This document shows, piece after piece, positions 1 to 9,000 of a DNA stretch of 49,089 nucleotides. The translations under genes were made by a program, and so were the position numbers. The DNA comes from Dehalococcoidia bacterium (GTDB lineage Bacteria; Chloroflexota; Dehalococcoidia; JAUSIH01). The notes beneath the pieces are model-generated. The model worked only from the letters and a program-made list of their open reading frames with translations, was not told the DNA's origin and made no database searches. The DNA lies in assembly GCA_030648205.1 (NCBI GenBank), contig JAUSIH010000029.1:1-49089 (forward strand). The letters run 5' to 3'. Every line of letters starts with the position of its first letter. The first letter of the stretch is position 1.

Positions 1-1844
1 AGGGCCTGCCCAACGGCCTCCTCCTCCGCGCGCCAGCGCGCGACTGCTTCCCGCGCCTGCCGGAGGGCGTTGCGCTCCTCTTCCACGCGCTGACGGGCCT
101 CCTCCAGCTTCCGGTGCTCCTCGTCGAAGGACGCCAGATCGGCGAGCCTGCGCTGCGCCGCCTCGTGCCGGGCCGGGTCGTAGCCCAGCGCGTCGCGGGC
201 CTGCGCCGCCTGCGTCAGCCGCCGGCGCTCGTCCGGAGCGAAGTCGCCCGCCTGGAGACGGGTAAGGGTGCTCTCCCGACGCGGGCGGGCCTGGGCCAGC
301 TCGTCGGCGCTGCGTTTGCCCTCTTGGATGTCGCGCTGGATGGCGGCGAGACGCCCGTCGAGGGCGCGGCGCTCCTGCGACCACTTAGCCTCGGCCTGCG
401 CGCTCTCCCGCTTCAGCGCGTCCGCGCGCTGGCGGAGCAGGGCTATCTCCTGCTCGTTGACGCGGAAGCGGGCCTTCTTCTCCTGTCCCTGGGCGGCGTA
501 GTCCTCCACGATATGCGCGCAGCGGTCTTCCCCCAGGTGCGTGCCGCACACGAGGCACTCCGCCTTGCCCTGCAAGCGGTCTATCCTGTCCCGCAGTTCC
601 TGCATCTCCCGCTTGAGCTGCTCGTTGTCCTGCTGCAAGCGCGCCGCCTGCTCCAACGCCGCCTGAGACTCATCCCGCCGGGCGACGACCTCCCGTTCCG
701 CGGGCTGCAACGCGACAAGCTGCTGCTGGCCATGGGCGGCCTGCGCCTCCAGTTGGGGCACGGCCTCGGCCAGAGGCCCCAGTCGCGCGATGTCCCGCTC
801 CGCCTGCTGCTGCTCCGCCAGAAGCTTCTGCCGCGCCGCCTCGATCTGTCCTTCCAGGCGTATGCGGTCCTTGTCCAGCGCGTCATGCTGCTGGCGCGCC
901 CGCACGAGGGCCTCCACGGCGACGCGGACGTCCATCATCTCCTGATAGCCTTGCTGGACCGCGTCCTGCCGCGCGAGCAGCGCATCGTACGCGCCGACGT
1001 GCCGCGTACGCTCCGCGGCATCCTTCTCGGCGCGCGCCTGCTCGTCCAGCGCCTGCCGACGGCGGCGGCGGGCGTCCTCCACCTGGCCCTTCCTCGACTG
1101 GAGGCTGCCGACCTGGGTGTGGAGGGCCGTTACCTGCGCCTGTGCCTGCTGCGCGGTCGCCTCGGCGGCGGCCAGGGATGCGGCGGCCTGCTCCGCCTCC
1201 GACTGGTGGGTTGGCCGCTGCGCCAGATCGCTCTCCATCTGGGACAGGGCGGACTCGCGGCTGCGGGCATCGGCCTCGCGCTGGCGGGCGCGCTCGCTGG
1301 CGCGCTTGGCGAGCGTGTCGTAGTAGGCCAGGCCCAGGATGTCCGCGAGCACATCCTTGCGCTCGGCGGGCCGCTGGCGGGTGAACTCGTCGGCCCGGCC
1401 CTGGGCAAGGTAGGCGCTGTTGATAAACGTGGTGTAGTCCAGCCCCACCAGCTCCAGTATCTTGCGCTGCGTCTCCGCCACGGTATTGCCACCCGTGCTC
1501 CGCCATGCGGAGCCGTCGGACGCTGCCTGAAGGTCGAGCAAGGTCGCGCCTGACCGGCGGCCCGGCCTGGACTTGCTGCGCTTGCGGACGACCCGGTGGC
1601 GGTCGCCGCGCGCCTCGAACTCCAGGTCCACCTCCATGTCCGTCTCACCCATGTGAACAAGGTCGTCGTCGGACTTGGCGCGGCACTCGCCCCAGAGCGC
1701 CCAGGTGATGGCGTCCAGAATGGCGGACTTGCCGTGCCCGTTCGGCCCGCACAGGCAGGCGACATGCAGCCCCTCGAAGCTGAGCGGCTCCGGCGGGTTG
1801 GTGTAGCACATGAAGTTGCGCAGGGTGAGGCGCAGGGGAATCAT
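1..1844 (-). CDS. sbcC: Rad50/SbcC-type zinc-hook ATPase (3' end cut by window)
   Basis: This is the N-terminal part of an SMC-like DNA-repair ATPase. The start ATG is at 1844, and about 614 codons stay open to the window edge. The N-terminus reads MIPLRLTLRNFMCYT, followed by a Walker A motif GPNGHGKS near residue 37. A long, highly charged Gln/Glu/Arg/Ala-rich coiled coil follows. A CxxC zinc hook (Cys430-Leu-Val-Cys433) sits where the Rad50 coiled coil turns. The returning coil is visible, but the C-terminal Walker B lobe lies outside the window. The ATG overlaps the stop of the upstream nuclease gene (ATGA), so translation is probably coupled. Proteins of this family tether and process DNA ends with a nuclease partner. 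No SbcD/Mre11 gene is visible here. Confidence 0.9.
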   Translation of the reverse strand, partial: MIPLRLTLRNFMCYTNPPEPLSFEGLHVACLCGPNGHGKSAILDAITWALWGECRAKSDDDLVHMGETDMEVDLEFEARGDRHRVVRKRSKSRPGRRSGATLLDLQAASDGSAWRSTGGNTVAETQRKILELVGLDYTTFINSAYLAQGRADEFTRQRPAERKDVLADILGLAYYDTLAKRASERARQREADARSRESALSQMESDLAQRPTHQSEAEQAAASLAAAEATAQQAQAQVTALHTQVGSLQSRKGQVEDARRRRRQALDEQARAEKDAAERTRHVGAYDALLARQDAVQQGYQEMMDVRVAVEALVRARQQHDALDKDRIRLEGQIEAARQKLLAEQQQAERDIARLGPLAEAVPQLEAQAAHGQQQLVALQPAEREVVARRDESQAALEQAARLQQDNEQLKREMQELRDRIDRLQGKAECLVCGTHLGEDRCAHIVEDYAAQGQEKKARFRVNEQEIALLRQRADALKRESAQAEAKWSQERRALDGRLAAIQRDIQEGKRSADELAQARPRRESTLTRLQAGDFAPDERRRLTQAAQARDALGYDPARHEAAQRRLADLASFDEEHRKLEEARQRVEEERNALRQAREAVARWRAEEEAVGQA

Positions 1845-3439
1845 AGGACAGACAGGTCGGGCTTTTCCAGCGTGATGGCCTTGCCGCGCTCCGGCACGAT
1901 AACCTTCCGCCCATGCAGCTTGTCCTGGAACAGCTTGGGCTGCTCTGTATGGACGGGGATGACTAGCTTCGGGTCCATGATGTTGATGAGCCGCACCAGC
2001 TCGTCGCCGGAGATGTGGCCGGAGGCGTGCAGGCCCTCGTCCTCCGGGCGCGGCTTGCGCGTGACCGGGTCCGGCACGCCCGCGTGCGTCAGCCCGAAGC
2101 GCTCCAGCCACGCCTTCAGGCGCGTGATGTCCATGACCATCTCCTCGGAGTACGCCTCGCTGGACGAGTAGATGTACAGTCCGCCCGGCGCGGGCTTGAT
2201 GTCAATCAGGTTGTTCATATCGAAGTAGCTGAAGCACAGGATGTAGTCGTGCTGCGCGTCGTGAATCTGTCGCGGCGTGACCATCCTGCCGCGCGCGGCG
2301 TACGCTTCGACCAGATTGCGCTCCCACAGCAGCTTGCTGCCTTTCGACTCGTCGTACACCAGCAGCGCATCGTCCTCGATGGGATCGGCGACATCGCTCG
2401 GGATGACGCGGCTCACCGCGTCCAGCACGTAGGCGTCCCGCGACAGCACGACGAGCCTGCGCCCGCAGTCGCGCGCGATCTGGCGGAAGGCCAGCAGGCG
2501 CTCCAGGTTGCGCGGGCCGAAGTCGGCGATGACGAGCCGCCCGTGCGCAGCCCGCACGCGCTCCAGGGCGCGCTGGTGCACCACCTCCTCGGTCACGTCG
2601 TCCGCGGGCCTGTCAATGCGCGTGCCCTCGCAGACGAGGACGGCGGGCCGCAGCGCCGCGACCGCCTCCGCGAAGCGCTGGGTCAGGTGGCTCTTCGTGC
2701 CGTGCAGGCGGATGTCGCCCGTGTACACGACCCAGCCTATGCCGGTCTCGACGGCGTAGGCGGCGGAACCGAAGATGGAGTGGTCCACGGGGAAGTAGCG
2801 CAGCGGCAGGCCGCCGACGCTTTCGGCGACGCCGAGAGGCCGGGAGCGGAACGTCTTCCTGTCGGACGGGATGCCGCCCCAGAAGCTCGTCAGCGCGGGC
2901 GAGATCTCCTCGCCGCGCGGCACGAGGAAGGGGCGCTGCACGACCTCTCCGCCCGTGGTGGTGAGCAGCCCCGTTTTAGCGCTCACCGCGCGTTGTGTGG
3001 CATAGCACGTCTCCTTGTCGAATCCCCCCGGTGCGGAGTCCTGCACCGCCTTGGCGATGGCGATGGCTAGCGGCCGCGCGACGACCGGGATGTCCGGGCG
3101 CAGGAAGGAGATGTGTCCGCTGTGGTCCAGGTGCGCGTGAGAGAGGAGCACGGCGTCCACGTTGGCGTCGCTGCGCGCGTGGGACGGAGTCCAACTCCAG
3201 ACGTCGTCGCTGTCCAGCGCCATGTCCTCGCGGTAGATGCCGCGCAGGGGGGGCAGGATGTCCAGCGCGAGGAAGTCCAAGAGGCCGCGAGGAGAGCGCG
3301 GCTGCATATACTCCTCGAAGTACTGCGACAGGAGGTGATAGTTCGTGCCGAAGTCGAAGAAGAGGCGGGCGCCGTCCGCCTCCAGCATGATCTTGTTGCC
3401 GCCCACCACGCCCGCGCCGTCGTACACCGTGATGCGCAC
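1841..3439 (-). CDS. Beta-CASP metallo-beta-lactamase nuclease (RNase J/SNM1-like)
   Basis: This is a metallo-beta-lactamase exonuclease of the beta-CASP type, the group that holds RNase J, archaeal CPSF-like nucleases and SNM1 DNA nucleases. Visible motifs are the metal-binding HAHLDHSGH, a VYTGDIRLHG strand with the bridging Asp, and a C-terminal VIPVHTEQP with the last metal-binding His. I prefer the GTG start at 3439 because a TGCTACAAT promoter element lies just upstream, inside the longer open frame that could begin at 3547. The gene overlaps the Rad50-like gene by 4 bp. That coupling suggests a DNA-end-processing role rather than RNA decay, but this is an inference. An RNase J-type function remains possible. 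Confidence 0.85.
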   Translation of the reverse strand: MRITVYDGAGVVGGNKIMLEADGARLFFDFGTNYHLLSQYFEEYMQPRSPRGLLDFLALDILPPLRGIYREDMALDSDDVWSWTPSHARSDANVDAVLLSHAHLDHSGHISFLRPDIPVVARPLAIAIAKAVQDSAPGGFDKETCYATQRAVSAKTGLLTTTGGEVVQRPFLVPRGEEISPALTSFWGGIPSDRKTFRSRPLGVAESVGGLPLRYFPVDHSIFGSAAYAVETGIGWVVYTGDIRLHGTKSHLTQRFAEAVAALRPAVLVCEGTRIDRPADDVTEEVVHQRALERVRAAHGRLVIADFGPRNLERLLAFRQIARDCGRRLVVLSRDAYVLDAVSRVIPSDVADPIEDDALLVYDESKGSKLLWERNLVEAYAARGRMVTPRQIHDAQHDYILCFSYFDMNNLIDIKPAPGGLYIYSSSEAYSEEMVMDITRLKAWLERFGLTHAGVPDPVTRKPRPEDEGLHASGHISGDELVRLINIMDPKLVIPVHTEQPKLFQDKLHGRKVIVPERGKAITLEKPDLSVL

Positions 3440-3473
3440 GTCCGTCCCTGGCCTCTCACTCGAATCTGGCGCT

Positions 3474-3482
3474 ATTGTAGCA
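3474..3482 (-). promoter_or_regulatory. Extended -10 promoter element for the nuclease/Rad50-like operon
   Basis: The minus strand reads TGC-TACAAT, an extended -10 (TGn plus a TATAAT-like hexamer), about 35 bp before the chosen GTG start. No good -35 hexamer is seen. It lies back to back with a similar element for ffh. Confidence 0.5.
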
Positions 3483-3525
3483 TAGCGGGCCTGAGAAGAT
3501 GACGCATGGTAGTGTACCGCACGGC

Positions 3526-3555
3526 CTGAAGCAGACGCGCCTCCCATGCTACAAT
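3526..3555 (+). promoter_or_regulatory. Promoter of ffh
   Basis: An extended -10 TGC-TACAAT ends at 3555, with a weak -35 (CTGAAG) 18 bp upstream. Transcription would begin around 3562, about 25 nt before the ffh ATG. Confidence 0.5.
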
Positions 3556-3587
3556 GATGGCGCAGTCTGGGACTTCATCGAGGACTC

Positions 3588-4919
<1,332 letters not shown>

Positions 4920-5177
4920 AGCGCGCCGTCCGCCCGCGGGAGATTCCTCGTCCTTCCCCGGAAGGATGAGGAATGACATCAGTATTGGGTCACCCTGAAC
5001 GCGGTGAAGGGTCCAGGTCAGTTTCAACAGACCTAAATTCTTCGCTTCACTCAGAATGACCGGGGACGCCGCAATCATCGGTTCCTTGGGGGTGACCCCC
5101 AGTGTTTTCTGCCGTCCCCCTTCTCGCCGGGAAGGGAGACACAGGGGAATGGCCAAACTTCACAGCGGGAGGGCGCC
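4920..5177. repeat. Intergenic palindromic repeats downstream of ffh
   Basis: There is no gene here. At 4943-4974 two 15-nt arms pair (ATTCCTCGTCCTTCC against GGAAGGATGAGGAAT, one G:U) around CC. It may act as a transcription end but lacks a T run. From 4987 a second unit resembles scattered 'CACCCTGA..AAGGGTC / TTCGCTTCACTCAGAATGAC' intergenic repeats. Around 5089-5160 a third unit (GGGTGACCCCCAGTGTTTTC, then a CCCTTCTCGCCGGGAAGGG hairpin) belongs to the same family as 5845-5995 and 37945-38090. Confidence 0.6.
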
Positions 5178-5819
5178 ATGACCGTCATCTACACAGGGCC
5201 CGACCTGGAGGTCCGCAAGCTCGTCCTGGGGCCGTACGCCAACAACGCCTACGTCGTCGTGTCGCCCCGCACGCGAGAGAGCGTGCTCATTGACGCGCCC
5301 GCCGAGCCGGAGAAGTTCCTGGCCGAAGCCGCCGGCACCACCATCCGCGCCATCCTCATCACCCACTGCCACGCCGACCACCTCCTGGGGCTGCCGAAGC
5401 TCAAGGCGGCCACACGCGCGCCCGTGTATGTCCATCCCGCGGGCGCCGACAAGCTACCGGCGCCCCCCGACCACACGTATGTCCACGGCGACTCCTTCGC
5501 TTTCGGCGACGTGACGCTGCGGGTCATCCACACCCCCGGCCATACTCCGGAAGAGGTCTGCCTCCTCTACGAGCGGCACCTGTTCGTCGGCGATACGCTG
5601 TTCCCCGGCGGGCCGGGCCGGACCGCCACGCCGGAGGCATTCCGCCAGTCGTGCCGCTCCATCAAGGAGCGCCTCCTGCCGCTGCCGCCGGAGACCGTGG
5701 TGTACCCCGGCCACGGCGACAACACCACCATCGCGCAGGCGCGGGAAGAGGTGCGCGCCTTCGACGGCAGACCGCACAAACCGGACCTCTGCGGCGACGT
5801 ACTCTGGCTTAAGAGCTAG
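5178..5819 (+). CDS. MBL-fold hydrolase, glyoxalase II-like
   Basis: This 213-residue metallo-beta-lactamase fold hydrolase has the full binuclear metal site: HCHADHLLG near residue 63, HTPGHTP near 118, VGDTLFPGGPG near 135 and VYPGHGDNTT near 173. This arrangement is typical of glyoxalase II and persulfide dioxygenase-like enzymes, which hydrolyse or oxidise thioesters or persulfides. The substrate cannot be read from the sequence. The ATG is preceded by GGGAGGGCGCC. It stands alone between repeat-rich gaps, downstream of ffh and facing the BtuF-like gene. Confidence 0.85.
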   Translation: MTVIYTGPDLEVRKLVLGPYANNAYVVVSPRTRESVLIDAPAEPEKFLAEAAGTTIRAILITHCHADHLLGLPKLKAATRAPVYVHPAGADKLPAPPDHTYVHGDSFAFGDVTLRVIHTPGHTPEEVCLLYERHLFVGDTLFPGGPGRTATPEAFRQSCRSIKERLLPLPPETVVYPGHGDNTTIAQAREEVRAFDGRPHKPDLCGDVLWLKS

Positions 5820-5844
5820 TGCAGCGCCTCTAACGCTTCGTTAC

Positions 5845-5995
5845 AGGGTTCCTGTCCGGAGTTTTCGACAGGGGGGAGTCCAGAGGGGGAGTCACCCCCT
5901 TTGACCGGGGCGCTGGGGGCGTCCCCCAGTATTTTCTTCCCCTGGACAGGAAGGGGGCCATGGGAATGGTCCCGTGGGTGAAGGACCAGGACGCT
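5845..5995. repeat. Copy of the GGGGGCGTCCCCC intergenic repeat family
   Basis: This non-coding stretch holds nested short palindromes: GGGGGAGTCACCCCC, CTGGGGGCGTCCCCCAG, and CCTGTCC near 5851 pairing with GGACAGG near 5945. It ends GGAATGGTCCCGTGGGTGAAGGACC. The same order of units recurs at 37945-38090, is partly present near 5089-5160, and appears in diverged form inside recG. Its role is unknown. It may be a mobile or REP-like element. Confidence 0.6.
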
Positions 5996-6026
5996 AGAGG
6001 GGAATCAATATTGCAGAGCCTTGGGT

Positions 6027-6164
6027 AGTGTATCAGTTTGCCGTGGTAGGGAATGGGACTCTACCCGTCACACCGGCGAATGTCGGTGTCCAGAGACGTG
6101 CGTGGGGAGACGCTCTGATGGATTCCGGCTTTCGCCGGAATGACGACGACCTAACTGATACACT
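6027..6164 (+). mobile_element. MITE-like element, copy A (12-bp perfect inverted ends)
   Basis: The 138-bp unit begins AGTGTATCAGTT and ends AACTGATACACT, a perfect 12-bp terminal inverted repeat. Inside are two palindromes, CACCGGCGAATGTCGGTG and ATTCCGGCTTTCGCCGGAAT. A homologous copy in the opposite orientation lies at 44392-44531. The flanks show a similar motif on both sides (GAGCCTTGGGT before, GAGCCTTGCGGGT after), possibly a target duplication or part of a longer unit. It encodes no transposase. Open frames across it are artefacts of the repeat. Confidence 0.65.
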
Positions 6165-6217
6165 GCCGAGCCTTGCGGGTAACGAGCTTGCGGAGGCACT
6201 CTATCAAGGCGAGGGAG

Positions 6218-7045
6218 CTAGACGCGGCGCGCCGCGCCCTTGCGGACGCAGTCCCGCACCTGGCGCAGGCCCTCCAGGATGGCGGGGCCGGGCTGGAGGA
6301 TGTCGGGCGAGGGTATCTCGTACAGTTGCCCGTTCCGCACGGCGGCAACCTGGTCCCACCCGGGGCGCTCCGTGATGACGCTCCACACCACCTTCTTGCT
6401 GCACCAGGAGGCGAGTATCACGTCCGGGTTGCGGCGCACGACCTCCTGAGGGTCCACCACCCGCTGCGCGGCGAGGCTGCACGCGCGCATCTCTGGGAAG
6501 ACGTCCCGGCCTCCCGCAAGCTCGATAAGCTCGCTCACCCAGCTTATGCCACTGATGAGGGGTTGGTGCCACTCCTCGAAGTAGACCCCGGGGTGAAACG
6601 ACAGGCGGGAGGCCTCATCCGCGGCGGCCTCGAATGCGAGACGCATCTCCTCGGCCAGGCGGCGGGCCTCCGCCTCGCGGCCCACGACGGCGCCCAGAAG
6701 CAGGCAGATGTTCAGGATGTCCCGCAGGCTGCGCTGGTTGAGGGCCAGCACCTGGATGCCCCGTGCAATAAGCTCTTTGGCGGGCTCGGCCTGGAGGTCT
6801 GAGAACGATATGACCAGGTCCGGCCCCAGGGCCAGCACCTTCTCCACGTTGACGCTGGTGAACCCGCCCACCGTCGGCTTCTGACGCACCTCGGGAGGCC
6901 GCTTGGCGACGCCGGACACGCCCACCACAAGGTCGCCCGCGCCCATGCGGTACAGGAACTCGGCGGTCTCACCGGTCAGGCAGACGATGCGTTGGGGGAG
7001 GCCCGTGTCGCGAAAGGACGGAAGGGCCGCCGCGCTCTTCGTCAC
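6218..7045 (-). CDS. BtuF-like cobalamin/iron-chelate binding domain protein without signal peptide
   Basis: This is a periplasmic-binding-fold protein of the BtuF/FepB type (275 residues). Recognisable stretches are QRIVCLTGETAEFLYRMGA near the N-terminus, SVNVEKVLALGPDLVISF in the middle, and NPDVILASWC with a PGWDQVAAVRNGQLYEI end. The GTG start at 7045 overlaps the stop of the response regulator (GTGA), so the two are probably translated together. No signal peptide or lipobox is present, unlike a transport partner, and no permease or ATPase genes are adjacent. A cytoplasmic sensing or storage role is possible. The cbiB gene elsewhere in the window shows that cobalamin chemistry is relevant in this genome. 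Confidence 0.75.
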   Translation of the reverse strand: MTKSAAALPSFRDTGLPQRIVCLTGETAEFLYRMGAGDLVVGVSGVAKRPPEVRQKPTVGGFTSVNVEKVLALGPDLVISFSDLQAEPAKELIARGIQVLALNQRSLRDILNICLLLGAVVGREAEARRLAEEMRLAFEAAADEASRLSFHPGVYFEEWHQPLISGISWVSELIELAGGRDVFPEMRACSLAAQRVVDPQEVVRRNPDVILASWCSKKVVWSVITERPGWDQVAAVRNGQLYEIPSPDILQPGPAILEGLRQVRDCVRKGAARRV

Positions 7046-7710
7046 GCCCGGCCCTCTTCCCGAAAGCGGTAGCCCACGTTGCGCACCGTCTCGATGAAGA
7101 CGTGGCCCCGGTCCTCGATTTTGCTGCGCAGCCGCCGGACATGCACGTCCACCGTCCGGGTGCCGCCGTAGTAGTCGTAGCCCCACACCTTGTTGAGCAG
7201 GACATCACGGGTGAACACCTTGCCCGGGTGGGTGGACAGGAACTTCAGGAGCTGGTACTCCTTGAACGTGAGGATAATGCGTCGCGTGTTCACCGCGACC
7301 TCGTAGCGCGCCAGGTCAATGACCAGGTCCCCCGCGCGAATCGTGTCCTGCCCGCCAGTCGTGCCAGTCTGCCAGAGGTTCTTACGGATGCGGGCCAGCA
7401 CTTCAGGGGTCTTGAAGGGAGCGAGGACAAAGTCGTCGGCGCCAATCGTGATGTCGTAGCTGTTGGCTTGCTCCGCGGGCACCAGGGCGATGACAGGGAC
7501 GCCGCTCGCCTCCTTCACCTCTCCGATGAACGCCCTCGCGCGCCGCTCATCGGCGAGGCCCAGGTCCAGCAGAACGAGGTCCGGCTCCTCTTGCGAGAGC
7601 GTCTCGATCACCTGACTGAGGTCAGTCGCCTCCAGAGCCACGTGGCCGGCCATGCGGATGGCCTCCGTGAGGGGGTGCGGCTCTGCCGCGACAATGAATA
7701 TCTTGCCCAT
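7042..7710 (-). CDS. OmpR-family response regulator with degenerate receiver
   Basis: The protein has 222 residues: an N-terminal receiver-like domain (1-115) and a C-terminal winged-helix DNA-binding domain ending in RTVDVHVRRLRSKIE and VRNVGYRF. The likely phospho-acceptor is Asp49 in LVLLDLGL. The acidic pair near residues 8-9 is Ala-Ala-Glu, the conserved Thr/Ser is Val, and the KPF lysine is Ala (LAPF). Phosphorylation control is therefore doubtful. The start is ATG 7710, preceded by GGAGAG, with an extended -10 (TGCTATACT) at 7750-7758. No histidine kinase is nearby. It overlaps the BtuF-like gene by 4 bp and follows the sulfur-relay genes, so it may control either. Confidence 0.88.
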   Translation of the reverse strand: MGKIFIVAAEPHPLTEAIRMAGHVALEATDLSQVIETLSQEEPDLVLLDLGLADERRARAFIGEVKEASGVPVIALVPAEQANSYDITIGADDFVLAPFKTPEVLARIRKNLWQTGTTGGQDTIRAGDLVIDLARYEVAVNTRRIILTFKEYQLLKFLSTHPGKVFTRDVLLNKVWGYDYYGGTRTVDVHVRRLRSKIEDRGHVFIETVRNVGYRFREEGRA

Positions 7711-7749
7711 GTTATGTGCTGTCTCTCCGCCCTCTGCTAACGAGCTAGT

Positions 7750-7758
7750 AGTATAGCA
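7750..7758 (-). promoter_or_regulatory. Extended -10 element upstream of the response regulator
   Basis: The minus strand reads TGC-TATACT about 40 bp before the ATG at 7710. This gives the regulator a possible promoter separate from the sulfur-relay operon. No clear -35 hexamer is seen. Confidence 0.45.
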
Positions 7759-7809
7759 GAACACACGGAAATGCGCGGACAGGTTGTGAAGAAAAGCGCA
7801 AGCGGCAGG

Positions 7810-8067
7810 CTACCAGGAAACGACGCGGTCGTGCTCGAACATCATCCGGACAATAGCGTCGTAGTCCACGGTGGGGTAGGCGCAATGCCCGCCCCTGGCG
7901 CGGACGTCGTCGGCGCAGGCGGAGACGGGGCCGGGAAACGCGGGCCGGGCCAGCACGGCGTCGTGGAGGAGCATCAGCGCCACATCATGGCCCTGCTCCC
8001 GCTGGGCGCACGCGGTCTCAACAGCGCGGGCGTCGTCCAGAGAGCGGAGGATGTGCAGAATGCGCAT
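7810..8067 (-). CDS. DsrH/TusB-like sulfur relay protein
   Basis: This 85-residue protein resembles TusB/DsrH, the small subunit of the DsrEFH/TusBCD sulfur-transfer hexamer. It starts MRILHILRS and ends VDYDAIVRMMFEHDRVVSW, which matches the family's closing pattern (Asp-Tyr, Val/Ile-Arg, His, Trp). It directly follows DsrF- and DsrE-like genes in the order DsrE-DsrF-DsrH. TusB itself carries no catalytic cysteine. It is the last clear gene of the sulfur-relay run. Confidence 0.75.
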   Translation of the reverse strand: MRILHILRSLDDARAVETACAQREQGHDVALMLLHDAVLARPAFPGPVSACADDVRARGGHCAYPTVDYDAIVRMMFEHDRVVSW

Positions 8068-8070
8068 GGC

Positions 8071-8439
8071 CTAGAACACAATCACGGCGTCGGCTGCGGC
8101 GACTTCCTCGGCCACCTGCCGCGCGGGAATCACCTGCACGCCAGGAAGGATGTCGGCGGCGGGGATGCCGTAGCGCTCCAGGGACTCGCGCTCCACCAGC
8201 ACCCGGTGCTTCAGGAACCGCAGCATCTCGATGTGCTTCTTGATGGTGGGGGCCTCAATAGCCTCCGGCGCCAGAGGGACGCTCAGCCACGCCGCCTGGT
8301 CCAGCAGGAGCACGGTGATGTCCAACGGTGCGAGGACCAGCCCGACGCTCTGACGCAGGCCTTCCGAAGCCATGACGGAGTTCAAGGGAGTGCGCCGCAC
8401 CACGACGGCCACCCGCTTGTGCGGCTTCTTGTCAGCCAA
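8071..8439 (-). CDS. DsrF/TusC-like sulfur relay protein
   Basis: This 122-residue protein of the DsrE/F superfamily has the pattern VAVVVRRTPLNSVMASEGLR, a hydrophobic VGLVLAPLDITVLLL strand, and the C-terminal ADAVIVF strand. The start is TTG at 8439, overlapping the end of the DsrE-like gene by 8 bp, which indicates tight coupling. It contains no cysteine, in keeping with a structural TusC-like role in a heterohexamer with its two neighbours. Confidence 0.75.
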   Translation of the reverse strand: MADKKPHKRVAVVVRRTPLNSVMASEGLRQSVGLVLAPLDITVLLLDQAAWLSVPLAPEAIEAPTIKKHIEMLRFLKHRVLVERESLERYGIPAADILPGVQVIPARQVAEEVAAADAVIVF

Positions 8440-8728
8440 GGACGATCACCCGGTCCGCCCAATAGACCGTTTCCGCCCAGTCGTTCTGGCCGCCGAAGAG
8501 GATTCCCTCCGTCCGAGGCACGCCCCATGAGTGCGCGTTGTAGGCGCAGATGGCTACGGGGCGGTCAGGCACGGAGAGGTCTTTGAGCTGGGCAAGCTGG
8601 AAGACAGCGTGGTCCATGGCGAAGATTCTGACCTCGTGCCCCTGGCGGCGCGCAGCCTCCACCAGCTTGCGCAGGGTGCGCAAGTCCTCGGAGCCGGCGC
8701 CGCTGGTAATCTCTATGCCCAGCTTCAT
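8432..8728 (-). CDS. DsrE/TusD-like sulfur relay protein
   Basis: This 98-residue DsrE-fold protein begins MKLGIEITSGAGSEDLRTL and ends WADRVIVLG. The cysteine in VAICAYNAHSWG lies where TusD/DsrE carries its persulfide-bearing Cys, so it is the likely sulfur acceptor of the three-protein set. It is shorter than the roughly 130 residues usual for TusD. The ATG at 8728 follows a TusA gene by 11 bp. Confidence 0.75.
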   Translation of the reverse strand: MKLGIEITSGAGSEDLRTLRKLVEAARRQGHEVRIFAMDHAVFQLAQLKDLSVPDRPVAICAYNAHSWGVPRTEGILFGGQNDWAETVYWADRVIVLG

Positions 8729-8739
8729 GGGTGCTGACG

Positions 8740-8991
8740 CTACGCCTTGCGGACCGTCACCGTCCAGTCGGTGGCGTTGACCTGCTTGACGCCCAGCACC
8801 TCATGGCCCTCACCGGAGAGGCTTCGCGGGACGTTTTCAACAGCGGGCAGGTGGTCCAGGATGACACGGAGCACCTGGCCCGACTCCAGGTCCTCGATGG
8901 CGAGCTTGGACTTGACGAAGGTGTACGGGCACACCTCGCCCTTCAGGTCAATCTCCTGGTCAATTTTCACGTCTGTTTTTGTCTGGGCCAT
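8740..8991 (-). CDS. tusA: TusA-family sulfur carrier (third copy)
   Basis: This is an 83-residue SirA/TusA fold with the signature LKGEVCPYTFVKSKLAI, in which Cys-Pro carries the persulfide. The mid-protein stretch LRVILDHLPAVENVPRSL fits the family. The N-terminal extension (about 10 residues) is longer than in the other two copies of this operon. It lies 9 bp after the DsrE3-like gene and before the DsrEFH set, so it probably hands sulfur between them. Confidence 0.9.
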   Translation of the reverse strand: MAQTKTDVKIDQEIDLKGEVCPYTFVKSKLAIEDLESGQVLRVILDHLPAVENVPRSLSGEGHEVLGVKQVNATDWTVTVRKA

Positions 8992-9000
8992 GTGCTTCTC

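Noticed and set aside
6028-6375. 115-codon frame across the repeat at 6027-6164
   Set aside because: The peptide is the translation of palindromic repeat DNA and runs antisense into the BtuF-like gene.
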